Below are positions 25,039 through 35,195 of a stretch of 64,000 nucleotides of DNA, in pieces. Source of the DNA: Pseudobacter ginsenosidimutans (GTDB lineage Bacteria; Bacteroidota; Bacteroidia; Chitinophagales; Chitinophagaceae); the NCBI RefSeq assembly GCF_007970185.1, contig NZ_CP042431.1, positions 3,596,001-3,660,000 on the forward strand. The letters run 5' to 3'. Below the pieces are notes generated by a model. The model was not told the origin of the DNA. It saw only the letters and a program-made list of their open reading frames with translations, and ran no database searches. Both the position numbers and the translations under genes were made by a program. Numbering within the stretch: the stretch's first letter is position 1; every line of letters starts with the position of its first letter.

Positions 25039-28000
25039 ATGAAAATCAGATTTGCTTGCTTGCGCTTCCGGAAGCGTTTGCCCTACCCCTTTCTGGCATT
25101 TCTTCTTTTATCCCTTTCTCTTTTTTCATTTTCATTACAGGCAGATGCGCAATCCAACGGTGGGTTGAGCGGCTATGTTATGGACAGTACAACCCGGCTG
25201 CCCATCAACGGCGTGTCAGTAGTGATCAAGGGAACAAGACAGGGAACCACTACAGACAAATCCGGTGTTTTTCACCTGGACATCTCCGGTAGTCAGGCAT
25301 TGCTTGAATTCTCCTTTGTTGGATACAAGTCCAAAGAGCTGGTGGTGGCGAAAGGGAAAGCGGCTACCGTTTATCTTTCTACTATCATAGACACTTTCGG
25401 CGCGGTGGTGGTTACTGCCTTCGGCCGTAAGGAAAGAAAGGAGGCAGTGGTTGGATCGGTTACGTCTATACAACCGGGTGAGCTCAAGATCCCCGCCAGT
25501 AACCTCACCAATGCGCTGGCCGGTAAGATTGCCGGTGTGATCGGCTTCCAGCGCGGAGGCCAGCCGGGTATGGACAATTCCCAGTTCTTCATCCGCGGCG
25601 TTACCACACTTGGTTATAGTAATAGTCCACTCATCCTCGTAGACAACGTTGAGCTTACCGCCAATGACCTGGCCAGGTTACAGGTGGATGATATCGCCAG
25701 TTTCTCCATCCTCAAAGATGCGAGTGCTGCCGCATTATACGGTGCACGCGGCGCCAACGGCGTGATACTCGTCACAACAAAAGAAGGTAAGGCCGGCAAA
25801 GCAAAAGTGGAGCTGCGTGCCGAAACTGCTATTTCCGCACCTACTAAAAGCATCAAGCTGGCGGACCCGGTAACGTATATGCGCATGTACAATGAAGCCG
25901 TCACTACCAGAACACCTGGCGTTGGAAAATACTATCAGCCCAATGAGATCATCGGTACACAGAAGAACCTGGAAGGCGCTGGTGGTATCTATCCCATCTT
26001 ATATCCTGCCGTGGACTGGATGGACGCTATCTTCAAAGACCAGACACAAACCTATCGCGCCAATTTCAGTGTGAGTGGTGGCAACAACCTCGCAAAATAT
26101 TATATCGCTGGTTCCTATTCGAGAGACAATGGTATCCTGGAAATGAACCCTGTGAACAATTTCAATTCAGGAATGAAATTCGAGAATTACCAGCTTCGCG
26201 CCAATACCAGTATCAAAGCCACTTCCACAACGGAAGTAGGCGTTCGGCTCTGGGGTAATTTCAACGAATACATGGGGCCGATCAGCAACCAGGGCGGCGG
26301 ATTTGCAACAGACCTGTACTCACAGGTACTGCACTCGATCCCCGTTGGCTTCCCTGCTTACTGGCAGCCAGACAGCGCCAACAGGAACACAAAACATATT
26401 CTCTTTGGTAACAGGATTGATGCCAATAGTCAGCTTCAGTCCAATCCCTATGCATCACTGATGCGTGGTTACAAAACTTTCTCCGAGTCCAGGATCTCCG
26501 CACAGTTCGAAGTGAACCAGAACCTGAAGTTTATCACACCCGGACTGACATTCTTCGGCATGTTCAGCACCAACCGTTATTCTTATTTCGATGTGAGCAG
26601 GTCTTACAGCCCATTTTATTATGATGTACAACGGGCTACAGTAGACGAAAAAACCGGAGCGTACAGGCTGAACTGGCTCAATAACCAGCCAGGGCAGGCA
26701 CAGGAATACCTTTCATACCAGGAAGGACCTAAATGGCTGAATACTTATGTGTACATGCTTGGGCGGCTGGATTACAGCCAGACCTTCGGAGATCATTCAG
26801 TAGGCGGATCGCTTGTGGGTAACCGTCAGCAGACGCTGACCGCTAACGGGAGTGATCTGCAATCATCACTTCCCAACCGGAACCTCGGCGTTTCAGGAAG
26901 AGCCAGTTATTCATACGACAATCGTTATTTTGCCGAGTTCAATTTCGGTTACAACGGATCAGAAAAATTTGCTCCTGCACATCGCTTTGGTTTCTTCCCC
27001 ACTATCGGTGCAGGATGGGTGGTGAGCAACGAAAAATTCTGGAAGGGCAGGGTGAGCGAGATCCTGACCCGCCTCAAATTCCGCGGAAGCTATGGCCTGG
27101 TAGGTAATGATGCCATCGGCGATCCCAAAACACAACGTTTCTTCTACCTGAGTACGGTAGAGCCCAATAATGGTCCGCGTTCCTATTTCGGTACCAACAA
27201 TTCAGTGAGTATGGCCGGAACAGTGATCAAGGCCTATCCAAATCCGGACGTGACCTGGGAAACCTCCCGCAAGAGCAACCTTGCCGTTGAAGCTACTTTC
27301 TTCGATAAACTCAATATCATTGCTGAAGTATACCGTGAGAGAAGATACAATATCCTTGTTTCGCGTGGCTACATCCCCATTACGGTGGGCATAGAATCAG
27401 CTGCGCTGAATAATCTCCGCGCCAACCTGGGTAAGGCCAACTCTGAAGGTTTCGACTTCAGCATCAATTACAGGGAAGATTTCAAGAACGGGCTCTGGGC
27501 TTCTGTGCTCGGCAACTTCACAGCAACGCGCAATAAGGCTGTCCACCTGGAAGAGCCTGAGTATCCCAATGCCTGGAGCTACCGCACCGGAAGGATGATC
27601 AATCAGCCTTTTGGATTCATTGCGGAAAGATTGTTTGTGGATGATAAGGAAGCTGCCAATTCCCCCGTACAGAATTTCGGAGATTTCCTGCCCAGGGGGG
27701 GTGATATCAAATACCGCGATATCAACCAGGATGGTGTGATCAACCAGGAAGACATGGTGCCTATCGGTCTTCCTTCCACGCCGCAGATCATTTATGGATT
27801 CGGCTTCTCCGTTGGTTATAAGAATTTCGACATGAGTGCCTTCTTCCAGGGATCGGCCAGGTCTTCTTTCTTCATCGATCCAACTGCCCGTACTGATTTC
27901 GATTACGGCATTTTCGGGACAGCTCCTTTTGCCAACAACGCGCAGATCCTGCAGGCTTATGCAGACAATCACTGGTCTGAAGAAAACCAGAACCTCTATG

Positions 28001-28287
28001 CGCTCTGGCCCCGCCTCTCCACCTACGAGATCCAGAACAACCAGCAGACCAGCACCTGGTGGTTGCGCAATGGCAGTTTCATTCGTTTGAAATCAGTGGA
28101 AGCAGGTTTTACATTTCCGAAAAGATGGAGCAATGCGATCTATCTCAGCAATATGAGAATCTACTTCAGCGGTCTGAACCTGCTTACTTTCAGCAGCTTC
28201 AAACTCTGGGATCCCGAGCTGGCCGGCAATGGCTTTGCCTACCCGGTACAGAAAGTATTCAATGTCGGTTTGAAACTTGATCTGTAA
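25039..28287 (+). CDS. SusC-type TonB-linked outer membrane transporter
   Basis: A 1082-residue SusC protein: signal peptide to about residue 38 (..SLQADAQ), a carboxypeptidase-regulatory-like domain (~43-115, 'GYVMDSTTRLPINGVSVVIKG'), a plug with 'FIRGVTTLGYSNSPLILVDNVEL' and the SusC hallmark 'KDASAAALYGARGANGVI', then a ~830-residue beta-barrel. It lacks an STN domain, unlike the other SusC in this window, in agreement with control by a cytoplasmic GntR regulator rather than sigma/FecR. It would import oligosaccharides with the SusD protein encoded 47 bp downstream and is the first gene of the large PUL transcription unit. Confidence 0.96.
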   Translation: MKIRFACLRFRKRLPYPFLAFLLLSLSLFSFSLQADAQSNGGLSGYVMDSTTRLPINGVSVVIKGTRQGTTTDKSGVFHLDISGSQALLEFSFVGYKSKELVVAKGKAATVYLSTIIDTFGAVVVTAFGRKERKEAVVGSVTSIQPGELKIPASNLTNALAGKIAGVIGFQRGGQPGMDNSQFFIRGVTTLGYSNSPLILVDNVELTANDLARLQVDDIASFSILKDASAAALYGARGANGVILVTTKEGKAGKAKVELRAETAISAPTKSIKLADPVTYMRMYNEAVTTRTPGVGKYYQPNEIIGTQKNLEGAGGIYPILYPAVDWMDAIFKDQTQTYRANFSVSGGNNLAKYYIAGSYSRDNGILEMNPVNNFNSGMKFENYQLRANTSIKATSTTEVGVRLWGNFNEYMGPISNQGGGFATDLYSQVLHSIPVGFPAYWQPDSANRNTKHILFGNRIDANSQLQSNPYASLMRGYKTFSESRISAQFEVNQNLKFITPGLTFFGMFSTNRYSYFDVSRSYSPFYYDVQRATVDEKTGAYRLNWLNNQPGQAQEYLSYQEGPKWLNTYVYMLGRLDYSQTFGDHSVGGSLVGNRQQTLTANGSDLQSSLPNRNLGVSGRASYSYDNRYFAEFNFGYNGSEKFAPAHRFGFFPTIGAGWVVSNEKFWKGRVSEILTRLKFRGSYGLVGNDAIGDPKTQRFFYLSTVEPNNGPRSYFGTNNSVSMAGTVIKAYPNPDVTWETSRKSNLAVEATFFDKLNIIAEVYRERRYNILVSRGYIPITVGIESAALNNLRANLGKANSEGFDFSINYREDFKNGLWASVLGNFTATRNKAVHLEEPEYPNAWSYRTGRMINQPFGFIAERLFVDDKEAANSPVQNFGDFLPRGGDIKYRDINQDGVINQEDMVPIGLPSTPQIIYGFGFSVGYKNFDMSAFFQGSARSSFFIDPTARTDFDYGIFGTAPFANNAQILQAYADNHWSEENQNLYALWPRLSTYEIQNNQQTSTWWLRNGSFIRLKSVEAGFTFPKRWSNAIYLSNMRIYFSGLNLLTFSSFKLWDPELAGNGFAYPVQKVFNVGLKLDL

Positions 28288-28334
28288 CACTGATCAATAA
28301 CCGAAATTACCCGAACGATTCAAAAAATGCGGAT

Positions 28335-30245
28335 ATGAAAATCATCATCAAAATATTTCTCGCCGGCTGCACCCTGGTCCTTTTTCAACGATGCAGCAAA
28401 TACCTCGATGTAACGCCGGACAATGTGGCTACACTCAACAGTTCCTTCACCAATGCCAATGAAACGCAGGCCTACCTGTTCGGTTGCTACGCCAACCTGC
28501 AGGCCCTTGCGGATGTTCGCAGGAATGCAGGTTTCACCGCTTCAGGGGAAATGTTCTTCCCTACCGATCTGGCGGATAAGACAACGCTCGGCGGCATTGG
28601 AGGCGATGGCGGCTTCAACCTCATGCGCGGATTACAAAATAGTCTGAACCCCATCCACAATTTCTGGGATGGTTACAATATGGGCGTGAAATTGTATGAG
28701 AGCATTCGCATGTGCAATACATTTCTCGACAATATCCATGTACCGCTGGATGTAGAACCTTACAACAGGAAGCGCTGGGCGGCGGAAGCTAAATTCCTGA
28801 AAGCCTATTATCATTACTGGTTATTGCGCATGTATGGACCTATCCCCATTGCAGACAAGGCCATTCCTGTCAACGCCAGTTCAGAAGAAGTTCGCCAGAA
28901 GCAGCAGTCGTTAGATTCCTGTTTCAATTATGTAGTTAAAACGATCGATGAGGCTATAGTTGATCTGCCACCTGCTATTCAGAATGCAGCTACCGAAGCG
29001 GGAAGGATCTCCGGAGCCATCGCGCTGGCCGTGAAAGCAGAAGTGCTGACCACGCAGGCCAGTCCGCTCTTCAATGGCAACCCTGATTATGCGGGCTTCA
29101 AGGGGAAAAATGGAGAAAGTCTTTTTCCTGCAACCTTTGATCCTGTTAAATGGGAACGTGCTGCAGCGGCCTGCAAGGCTGCAATCGATGCAGCAGTGGC
29201 AGCTGGAGCACAACCTTATGAATTGCGCGTTCAGGGAAGCATCATCCATATGTCTGATGAAACAAAACAATTACTCACGCTGCAGGGGGCTTTTGTTGAT
29301 GGGTGGAATCCAGAGCAGGTTTGGACGCTTAACCCGCATTACGGCTGGCAGTACATGACAATGCCACGCGTAACTGCGGAAGCTGCCAGGAATGTATTTG
29401 CAGTTTATTCCAATTTTTCTGTTCCCATTGCACAAAGTGAAATCTTCTATTCAAAGAATGGTGTGCCCATCAATGAAGATCTCAACTTCGATTATGCCAA
29501 CCGTTATCAGTTGCAGGTGGGCGATGAAGCCAATAAATTCTATATCAAAAAAGATTACACCACGGTAGCCGGCAATTTCAATCGTGAGCCGCGTTACTAT
29601 TCCAGTGTTGCCTTCGATGGTGGGGTTTGGTTCGGTTCCGGAAAGACTGATGACCTCAATCCGAATTATGTGAATGCTGTGAATGGTTTTGCTTCTCCTC
29701 CCGATAAGATCCGTTTCAACAATACCGGTTACTGGGCCAAGAAGCTGGTGCATTACCAGTCTACTCCCGGCGACAATTCGGTGTGGGTAGGATATCCCTG
29801 GACATTCATCCGTCTCTCCGGACTCTGGTTGCTTTATGCTGAATGTTTGAACGAGACCGGTGCGCAGGGTGATGCTGTAGTTTGGCTGGACAAAGTAAGG
29901 ACCAAAGCCGGACTTCAGGGAGTACTTACCAGTTGGGCACAGCATTCCCGCAATCCTTCCAAACCCACTACCAAAGATGGTTTGAGGCAGATCATCCACC
30001 AGGAGAGAAGGATCGAGCTGGCATTTGAAGGACAGGCAGGATGGGACCTCCGCCGCTGGAAAGAATTGCAATCTGTGCTCAGCAGACCATTTCAGGGCTG
30101 GTCGGTTTTCAACCAGACTGTAGCGGGATACTACCAGCTTAATACCGTATATCAACCTGTGTTCGGATTGAGGGATTACCTGTTCCCCATACAGGAATAT
30201 GATCTCATCACCAATCCCAACCTGGTCCAAACGCCCTACTGGTAA
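28335..30245 (+). CDS. RagB/SusD family glycan-binding lipoprotein
   Basis: A 636-residue SusD-like lipoprotein (lipobox FQRC, Cys20, then 'SKYLDVTPDNVATL'). Family features include 'NETQAYLFGCYANLQ', 'AEAKFLKAYYHYWLLRMYGPIPI' in the TPR helices, and the C-terminal 'IIHQERRIELAFEGQAGWDLRRWKE' and 'LFPIQEYDLITNPNLVQTPYW'. At 636 residues it is longer than the 477-residue SusD at 5071-6504. It forms the lid of the SusC at 25039-28287 and binds the PUL's glycan at the cell surface. It is followed after 24 bp by two further surface lipoproteins. Confidence 0.95.
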   Translation: MKIIIKIFLAGCTLVLFQRCSKYLDVTPDNVATLNSSFTNANETQAYLFGCYANLQALADVRRNAGFTASGEMFFPTDLADKTTLGGIGGDGGFNLMRGLQNSLNPIHNFWDGYNMGVKLYESIRMCNTFLDNIHVPLDVEPYNRKRWAAEAKFLKAYYHYWLLRMYGPIPIADKAIPVNASSEEVRQKQQSLDSCFNYVVKTIDEAIVDLPPAIQNAATEAGRISGAIALAVKAEVLTTQASPLFNGNPDYAGFKGKNGESLFPATFDPVKWERAAAACKAAIDAAVAAGAQPYELRVQGSIIHMSDETKQLLTLQGAFVDGWNPEQVWTLNPHYGWQYMTMPRVTAEAARNVFAVYSNFSVPIAQSEIFYSKNGVPINEDLNFDYANRYQLQVGDEANKFYIKKDYTTVAGNFNREPRYYSSVAFDGGVWFGSGKTDDLNPNYVNAVNGFASPPDKIRFNNTGYWAKKLVHYQSTPGDNSVWVGYPWTFIRLSGLWLLYAECLNETGAQGDAVVWLDKVRTKAGLQGVLTSWAQHSRNPSKPTTKDGLRQIIHQERRIELAFEGQAGWDLRRWKELQSVLSRPFQGWSVFNQTVAGYYQLNTVYQPVFGLRDYLFPIQEYDLITNPNLVQTPYW

Positions 30246-30269
30246 ACCTCTACACACATTGCTTAAAAT

Positions 30270-31535
30270 ATGAGTATGACAACCCGATATAAAAAATACT
30301 TAGCGCTGTTGGTGCCGGCAACCATTGCTTTTGTGATGTTCGCCTGTTCCAAAGTAGATGAATACAAAGACATCGTTTCCGGTGATAAAACAAAACCCGG
30401 GACTGTGTCCAATATCAAAGTGGAAAATGGTCCGGGCAGGGCCATCATCACCTATGACCTGCCCAACTCCGAGAACATCCTCTATGTGCAGGCCACCTAC
30501 AAGATCAACGATAAGGTCAGCCGTCAGACCAAATCCTCTTATTATTCCGATACCATCCACGTGAGCGGCTTCGCCAAAAAGCAGGAGTACACTGTTACAC
30601 TGCAAACGGTGAGCAGGGCCAATGTGGTGTCTGATCCGGTAGAAGTGAAAGTGAATCCGGACACGCCGCCTTACCTGATGGCTTTCCCTACAATCAGTAC
30701 CCAGCCTGATTTTGGCGGTATCAATATCAATATAGAGAATCCTGCAAAAGCTGATATCGGAGTGGTGACCATCATGAAGGATCGCATCACCAATCAATTC
30801 GAGATCGTGAACCAGCGATTTACGAAGCTGGAGGATATTGCGTATAGTCTTCGGGGTTATGATACGGTGAACCTGGAATTCGGTATTTACATAACTGATG
30901 ACTGGGACAATGTTTCCGATACCCTGTTCACTACCGTGAAGCCGATATTCGAAAGACAAATGGACAAATCGAAATTCGGTCGCTATGTGCTGCCCACTGA
31001 TGCCAAAACAGGTTTCGGCTGGGAGATCGAAAATATGTGGAATGGCAATACCGGTTCTCCCGGTTACCACACAGAGCAGCCCATCCAGCCACTGGTATGG
31101 CCTGCTGTAGTCACTTTCGATATGGGACAAGCAGCTAAGCTTAGCCGTTATACCATCTGGAACCGTGGCATCGATGGCAGCGGAAACTGGCTCTGGCAGG
31201 CAGGTGCGCCCGTTACCTGGACGCTCTGGGGCAGGGAGACGAATCCAGTTGATGAAACTTTGCCCAATGGTCCCGGCGCTCCCGGCGTTGGCCAGACTTC
31301 TCCCAATGGCTGGATCAATCTCGGTACTTTCAAACTGCCGGCAAAGCCATCAGGCCTGCCCAACCCCGCATACAGCAATTCCGATCTCGAATTCTGGAAT
31401 GCAGGCTTCAGTTACAATTTCAACCTGGAACTGCCCAAAATAAGGTATATCCGGTTCCAGTGCCAGGAGATCGCATCCGGTACCAATAACTTTTTCAATA
31501 TTGCCGAACTGACATTCTGGGGTGATCCCAGGTAA
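30270..31535 (+). CDS. DUF4959/DUF5126/DUF5000-type surface glycan-binding lipoprotein
   Basis: A 421-residue lipoprotein (lipobox MFAC followed by SKVDEYKDI). The N-terminal ~120 residues form a fibronectin-like domain ('PGTVSNIKVENGPGRAIITYDLP', DUF4959 type). A middle beta domain ('TISTQPDFGGININIENPAKADIGV', DUF5126 type) follows, and then a C-terminal discoidin-like (F5/8, DUF5000) domain with 'FDMGQAAKLSRYTIWNR' and 'KIRYIRFQCQEI'. The last is a known carbohydrate-binding fold. The protein is probably a surface glycan-binding partner of SusC/SusD. It lies 24 bp after susD and 17 bp before a second protein of similar plan. Confidence 0.85.
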   Translation: MSMTTRYKKYLALLVPATIAFVMFACSKVDEYKDIVSGDKTKPGTVSNIKVENGPGRAIITYDLPNSENILYVQATYKINDKVSRQTKSSYYSDTIHVSGFAKKQEYTVTLQTVSRANVVSDPVEVKVNPDTPPYLMAFPTISTQPDFGGININIENPAKADIGVVTIMKDRITNQFEIVNQRFTKLEDIAYSLRGYDTVNLEFGIYITDDWDNVSDTLFTTVKPIFERQMDKSKFGRYVLPTDAKTGFGWEIENMWNGNTGSPGYHTEQPIQPLVWPAVVTFDMGQAAKLSRYTIWNRGIDGSGNWLWQAGAPVTWTLWGRETNPVDETLPNGPGAPGVGQTSPNGWINLGTFKLPAKPSGLPNPAYSNSDLEFWNAGFSYNFNLELPKIRYIRFQCQEIASGTNNFFNIAELTFWGDPR

Positions 31536-31552
31536 ACCATAAACGCTGCTAT

Positions 31553-32782
31553 ATGCCTAGAAAATATTCATCACTACTCTGGATAACAGGTCTGGTTTGC
31601 CTGCTTGCCTGTACACAAAAAATGGATGAGTTCAGGGATTACCTCAACAATGAGGAGATCAAATACCCCGGCTCCATTTCAAAAGTTTTCACCAGGCCCG
31701 GCAATGGCCGGCTCGGTATCGGCTGGTCGCCCAGTCCGGACCCTTCCGTTACCAAATACAGGATCTTCTGGAATAATTTCCGTGATTCCGTTGAAGTGAG
31801 CTCCACTTCACACAGTCCCGGAGATACCGTGTACACCATCATCAATAACCTGCAGGAGTACACTTATTCATTTTTCGTGTATTCCTTCGATGCAAAAGGA
31901 AACAAATCCATTCCCGTGGAAGTGCAGAATGCCCGGGTCTATGGCAATTCCTACCAGAACAGCCTGATGAACCGCTATATCAACAGCGGTGATCCGTACG
32001 AGTTCCTTGATGATGAAGGAAAAGAAGTTAAGCTGAATTTTCTCATACCGGATTCCACCAATGCGCTTACTTATCTGCGTTATACCAATACGAATGATGA
32101 GTTGAAAGAAGTGACCCTTCTGCCGGGAGAGAATTCAATAACGCTTCTCGATTTCAAATACGGTACCAAAGTGGCTTACCAGAGTGAATACACCCCTTCG
32201 GAAACAGCGCTGGATTCATTTTCTGTGAACCTGGTGGATACGTTTCCCAATATCGCTTTCACCATCGCCAGGGCAGATAAGAGCCTCTTCAGCGTTGTGA
32301 GTTCATTGCCCAATGATGTGCAGCCATGGGACGGGGGAACCAGTGTGGCTAAATTATGGGATGGGTCTGTAGGGCCACAGGGATGGCCGAATATCTGGCA
32401 CTCTAACGGTGATAAACAGCTGCCGCACCATTTCACTTTCGATATGGGCAGGGGATATCGCCGTCTGCAGAATATCGAGATCACAGGCCGCGACTGCTGC
32501 CACAATCCAACCGAGTTTGAGATATGGGGCATTGCAGACATAACGAATGCCGCCACCAACCTGCCGGGTAATGATCCGGGCTGGAAGGATGAAGCCATCG
32601 CCAAAGGCTGGATCTTGCTGAAAGATGTTACACTCGATAATAATGGCGTTGGCCCTTACAAGGTCGATTTCGCTGCCGGTGTTCCGCAGATCCGTTATAT
32701 CCGCATCCGCGTGAAAAAAGTGGCCAGCGGTGAGAATGCTTACAGCAACCTGAGTGAGGTTACCGTTGAATACAGGAGATAG
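31553..32782 (+). CDS. DUF4998-type surface glycan-binding lipoprotein with discoidin-like domain
   Basis: A 409-residue lipoprotein (lipobox LLAC) opening 'TQKMDEFRDYLNNEEIKYPGSI', the DUF4998 signature, followed by a fibronectin III-like segment ('GRLGIGWSPSPDPSVTKYRIFWNN'). Its C-terminal ~150 residues resemble a discoidin/F5-8 fold ('HHFTFDMGRGYRRLQNIEITGR', 'PQIRYIRIRVKKVASGENAYSNLSEV'), like that of the preceding protein. Tandem surface glycan-binding proteins of this kind commonly follow susD in PULs. Ligand specificity cannot be read from sequence. A ~97-bp gap follows before the enzyme genes. Confidence 0.82.
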   Translation: MPRKYSSLLWITGLVCLLACTQKMDEFRDYLNNEEIKYPGSISKVFTRPGNGRLGIGWSPSPDPSVTKYRIFWNNFRDSVEVSSTSHSPGDTVYTIINNLQEYTYSFFVYSFDAKGNKSIPVEVQNARVYGNSYQNSLMNRYINSGDPYEFLDDEGKEVKLNFLIPDSTNALTYLRYTNTNDELKEVTLLPGENSITLLDFKYGTKVAYQSEYTPSETALDSFSVNLVDTFPNIAFTIARADKSLFSVVSSLPNDVQPWDGGTSVAKLWDGSVGPQGWPNIWHSNGDKQLPHHFTFDMGRGYRRLQNIEITGRDCCHNPTEFEIWGIADITNAATNLPGNDPGWKDEAIAKGWILLKDVTLDNNGVGPYKVDFAAGVPQIRYIRIRVKKVASGENAYSNLSEVTVEYRR

Positions 32783-32879
32783 GATCGGTGGAATCTCCAT
32801 TAATACAACAATAAAATCCATTTACCCGAATGCGTATACAGGTGAACTTTGTTGACCTTGTTGCCTCAATTAACGAATT

Positions 32880-35195
32880 ATGAAACGAACGATTGGTCTT
32901 GTTGCGATCCTGTTTTCCCTGACTGCATCCGCGCAGCAGCGTCCCCTTCAGTTATGGTTCGATAAACCTGCCGCACAGTGGGAAGAAACGCTTCCCCTGG
33001 GTAATGGCCGCCTGGGTATGACGCCCGATGGCGGAGTGGAAAAAGAGAAAATTGTACTGAACGATATCACCATGTGGTCCGGCAGTCCGCAGGATGCCAA
33101 TAATTATGAAGCCTACAAGCAGCTGCCTGCCATCAGGCAATTGCTCGCGCAAGGGAAAAATGATGAAGCGCAAAAACTGATCGATAAAAGTTTTATCTGT
33201 CTCGGGCCCGGATCCGGCGGCCCTCAGTGGGGCTGCTTCCAGATGCTGGCCGATCTCAATATCAGGTACAGCTATGGTGGCAATACTGCAACGCCTGTTG
33301 AATACCGCCGCTGGTTATCGCTGGACAGCGCCATTGCCGTAACAAGTTTCACTTTGAATGGCGTTCAATACAAAAGAGAATATTTCACCAGTTTCGGAGA
33401 TGATGTGGACCTTATCCGAATCACCGCCAGCAAAAAAGGAGCTGTGAGTTTTGAGGTGGGGATCAGTCGCCCGGAAAGAGGGGAGAGCTCAATAAGCGGT
33501 CAGTCATTGCTGTTAGCTGGTCAGCTCAACAATGGAACCGACGGAAAAGGTATGCAATACCTCACTCAGGTGAAAGTACTGAACACAGGCGGTAAGCAAA
33601 ATTTGAAAGGAAAAGAACTGGTGGTGGAAGGCGCCGATGAAGCGCTGATCTTCGTTTCCACAGCTACGGATTTTCGGAATCCGCAATATAAAATGCAAGT
33701 GGAAAAGAATATGCGGACTGCGTTGCTGAAATCCTACGCCGTACAAAAGCAGACCCATGTTCGCAATTTCAGGAAACTGTTCGGTCGTGTAGCGGTTGAC
33801 CTGGGCGCCGGCACTGCTGAAACACTTACTACAGACAAACGCCTGGCGGCTTATTACAAACAACCTGAACAGGACAAATCATTACCCGTACTCTTTTTGC
33901 AATTCGGAAGATATCTCAGCATCAGCAGCACACGCGTTGGATTGCTGCCCCCGAACCTGCAGGGCCTCTGGGCCAACCAGGTGAATACGCCCTGGAATGG
34001 TGATTATCACCTGGACGTGAACGTGCAGATGAACCACTGGCCTGTTGAAATGAGCAATCTCTCAGAACTGAACCTCCCGCTCACCGAACTGGTGCGTGGA
34101 TTGGTGAAACCCGGAGAACGCACTGCCAAAGCATATTACAATGCCGATGGCTGGGTAGCTCATGTGATCACGAATGTATGGGGCTGGACCGAGCCCGGAG
34201 AAAGCGCCAGCTGGGGCGTTACCAAATCCGGATCGGGATGGCTCTGCAATAATCTCTGGGAACATTATGTTTACACAGATGATCTGGCCTACCTGAAAAG
34301 CATCTATCCTATCCTGAAAGGATCAGCGCTTTTCTATAAGAGCATTTTAGTGAAAGACGAGAACTCAGGATGGCTGGTGACTTCACCTTCTTCCAGTCCG
34401 GAGAATTCTTTCCTCCTGCCCAATGGCAATCACGCCAGCATTTGCGTGGGGGCTGCCATCGATAACCAGATCATCCGCGAGTTGTTCAACAATATCATTA
34501 CAGCTACTGAAAAATTGAAGATCGATAAGAATCTTGCTGATACTTTACGCGCGCAATTGAAACAATTACCACCAGCAGGTATCATCTCACCCGATGGCCG
34601 CATACAGGAGTGGCTGGAAGATTACAAGGAAACAGATCCGCAGCATCGTCATATTTCGCATCTCTATGCATTGTATCCCGCTAATCTCATCACTGCCAAT
34701 GGCACGCCCGAACTGGCGGCAGCGGCAAAGAAAAGCCTGGAAGTGAGAGGAGATGATGGTCCCAGCTGGGCCATCGCCTACAAGCAATTGTTCTGGGCAA
34801 GATTGCTGGATGGTAATCGTGCTTTCAAACTGTTGCGCGAATTACTGAAGCCAACGCTTCGTACAGATATCAACTACGGCGCCGGTGGCGGCGTGTATCC
34901 AAATCTTTTCTCCGCCGGCCCGCCCTTCCAGATCGATGGCAATTTCGGCGCAGCAGCAGCCATAATGGAAATGCTGATGCAATGTCATGCCGGCTATGTG
35001 GAATTACTGCCCGCCATTCCTGATCTCTGGAAAGCGGAGGGAACGGTGAAAGGATTGAAAGCGAGAGGAAACCTTACCGTCGATTTCGAATGGAAAAATG
35101 GACAGGTAACAAAATATAAGATCAGTTCACCCACCACCAAAAAGGTGACGCTGAAAGTGAACGGACAGCTTAAAACCATCAGTACCGGGAAATGA
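32880..35195 (+). CDS. Glycoside hydrolase family 95 (alpha-L-fucosidase or alpha-L-galactosidase)
   Basis: A 771-residue exported GH95 enzyme (signal peptide to residue ~18). The opening 'WFDKPAAQWEETLPLGNGRLGM' and 'LNDITMWSGSPQDANN' are diagnostic. By analogy with the characterised fucosidase AfcA, the acid is Glu508 (PSSSPEN), and the water-activating residues map to the 'DYHLDVNVQMNHW' block (His377, Asp379, Asn381) and Asp686 (QIDGNFG). The first of the usual Asn pair appears to be Asp here. The family removes terminal alpha-1,2-L-fucose or the C6-hydroxylated L-galactose; the retained His377 favours fucose, from memory of family work. Its stop overlaps the next ATG by 4 bp. Confidence 0.92.
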   Translation: MKRTIGLVAILFSLTASAQQRPLQLWFDKPAAQWEETLPLGNGRLGMTPDGGVEKEKIVLNDITMWSGSPQDANNYEAYKQLPAIRQLLAQGKNDEAQKLIDKSFICLGPGSGGPQWGCFQMLADLNIRYSYGGNTATPVEYRRWLSLDSAIAVTSFTLNGVQYKREYFTSFGDDVDLIRITASKKGAVSFEVGISRPERGESSISGQSLLLAGQLNNGTDGKGMQYLTQVKVLNTGGKQNLKGKELVVEGADEALIFVSTATDFRNPQYKMQVEKNMRTALLKSYAVQKQTHVRNFRKLFGRVAVDLGAGTAETLTTDKRLAAYYKQPEQDKSLPVLFLQFGRYLSISSTRVGLLPPNLQGLWANQVNTPWNGDYHLDVNVQMNHWPVEMSNLSELNLPLTELVRGLVKPGERTAKAYYNADGWVAHVITNVWGWTEPGESASWGVTKSGSGWLCNNLWEHYVYTDDLAYLKSIYPILKGSALFYKSILVKDENSGWLVTSPSSSPENSFLLPNGNHASICVGAAIDNQIIRELFNNIITATEKLKIDKNLADTLRAQLKQLPPAGIISPDGRIQEWLEDYKETDPQHRHISHLYALYPANLITANGTPELAAAAKKSLEVRGDDGPSWAIAYKQLFWARLLDGNRAFKLLRELLKPTLRTDINYGAGGGVYPNLFSAGPPFQIDGNFGAAAAIMEMLMQCHAGYVELLPAIPDLWKAEGTVKGLKARGNLTVDFEWKNGQVTKYKISSPTTKKVTLKVNGQLKTISTGK

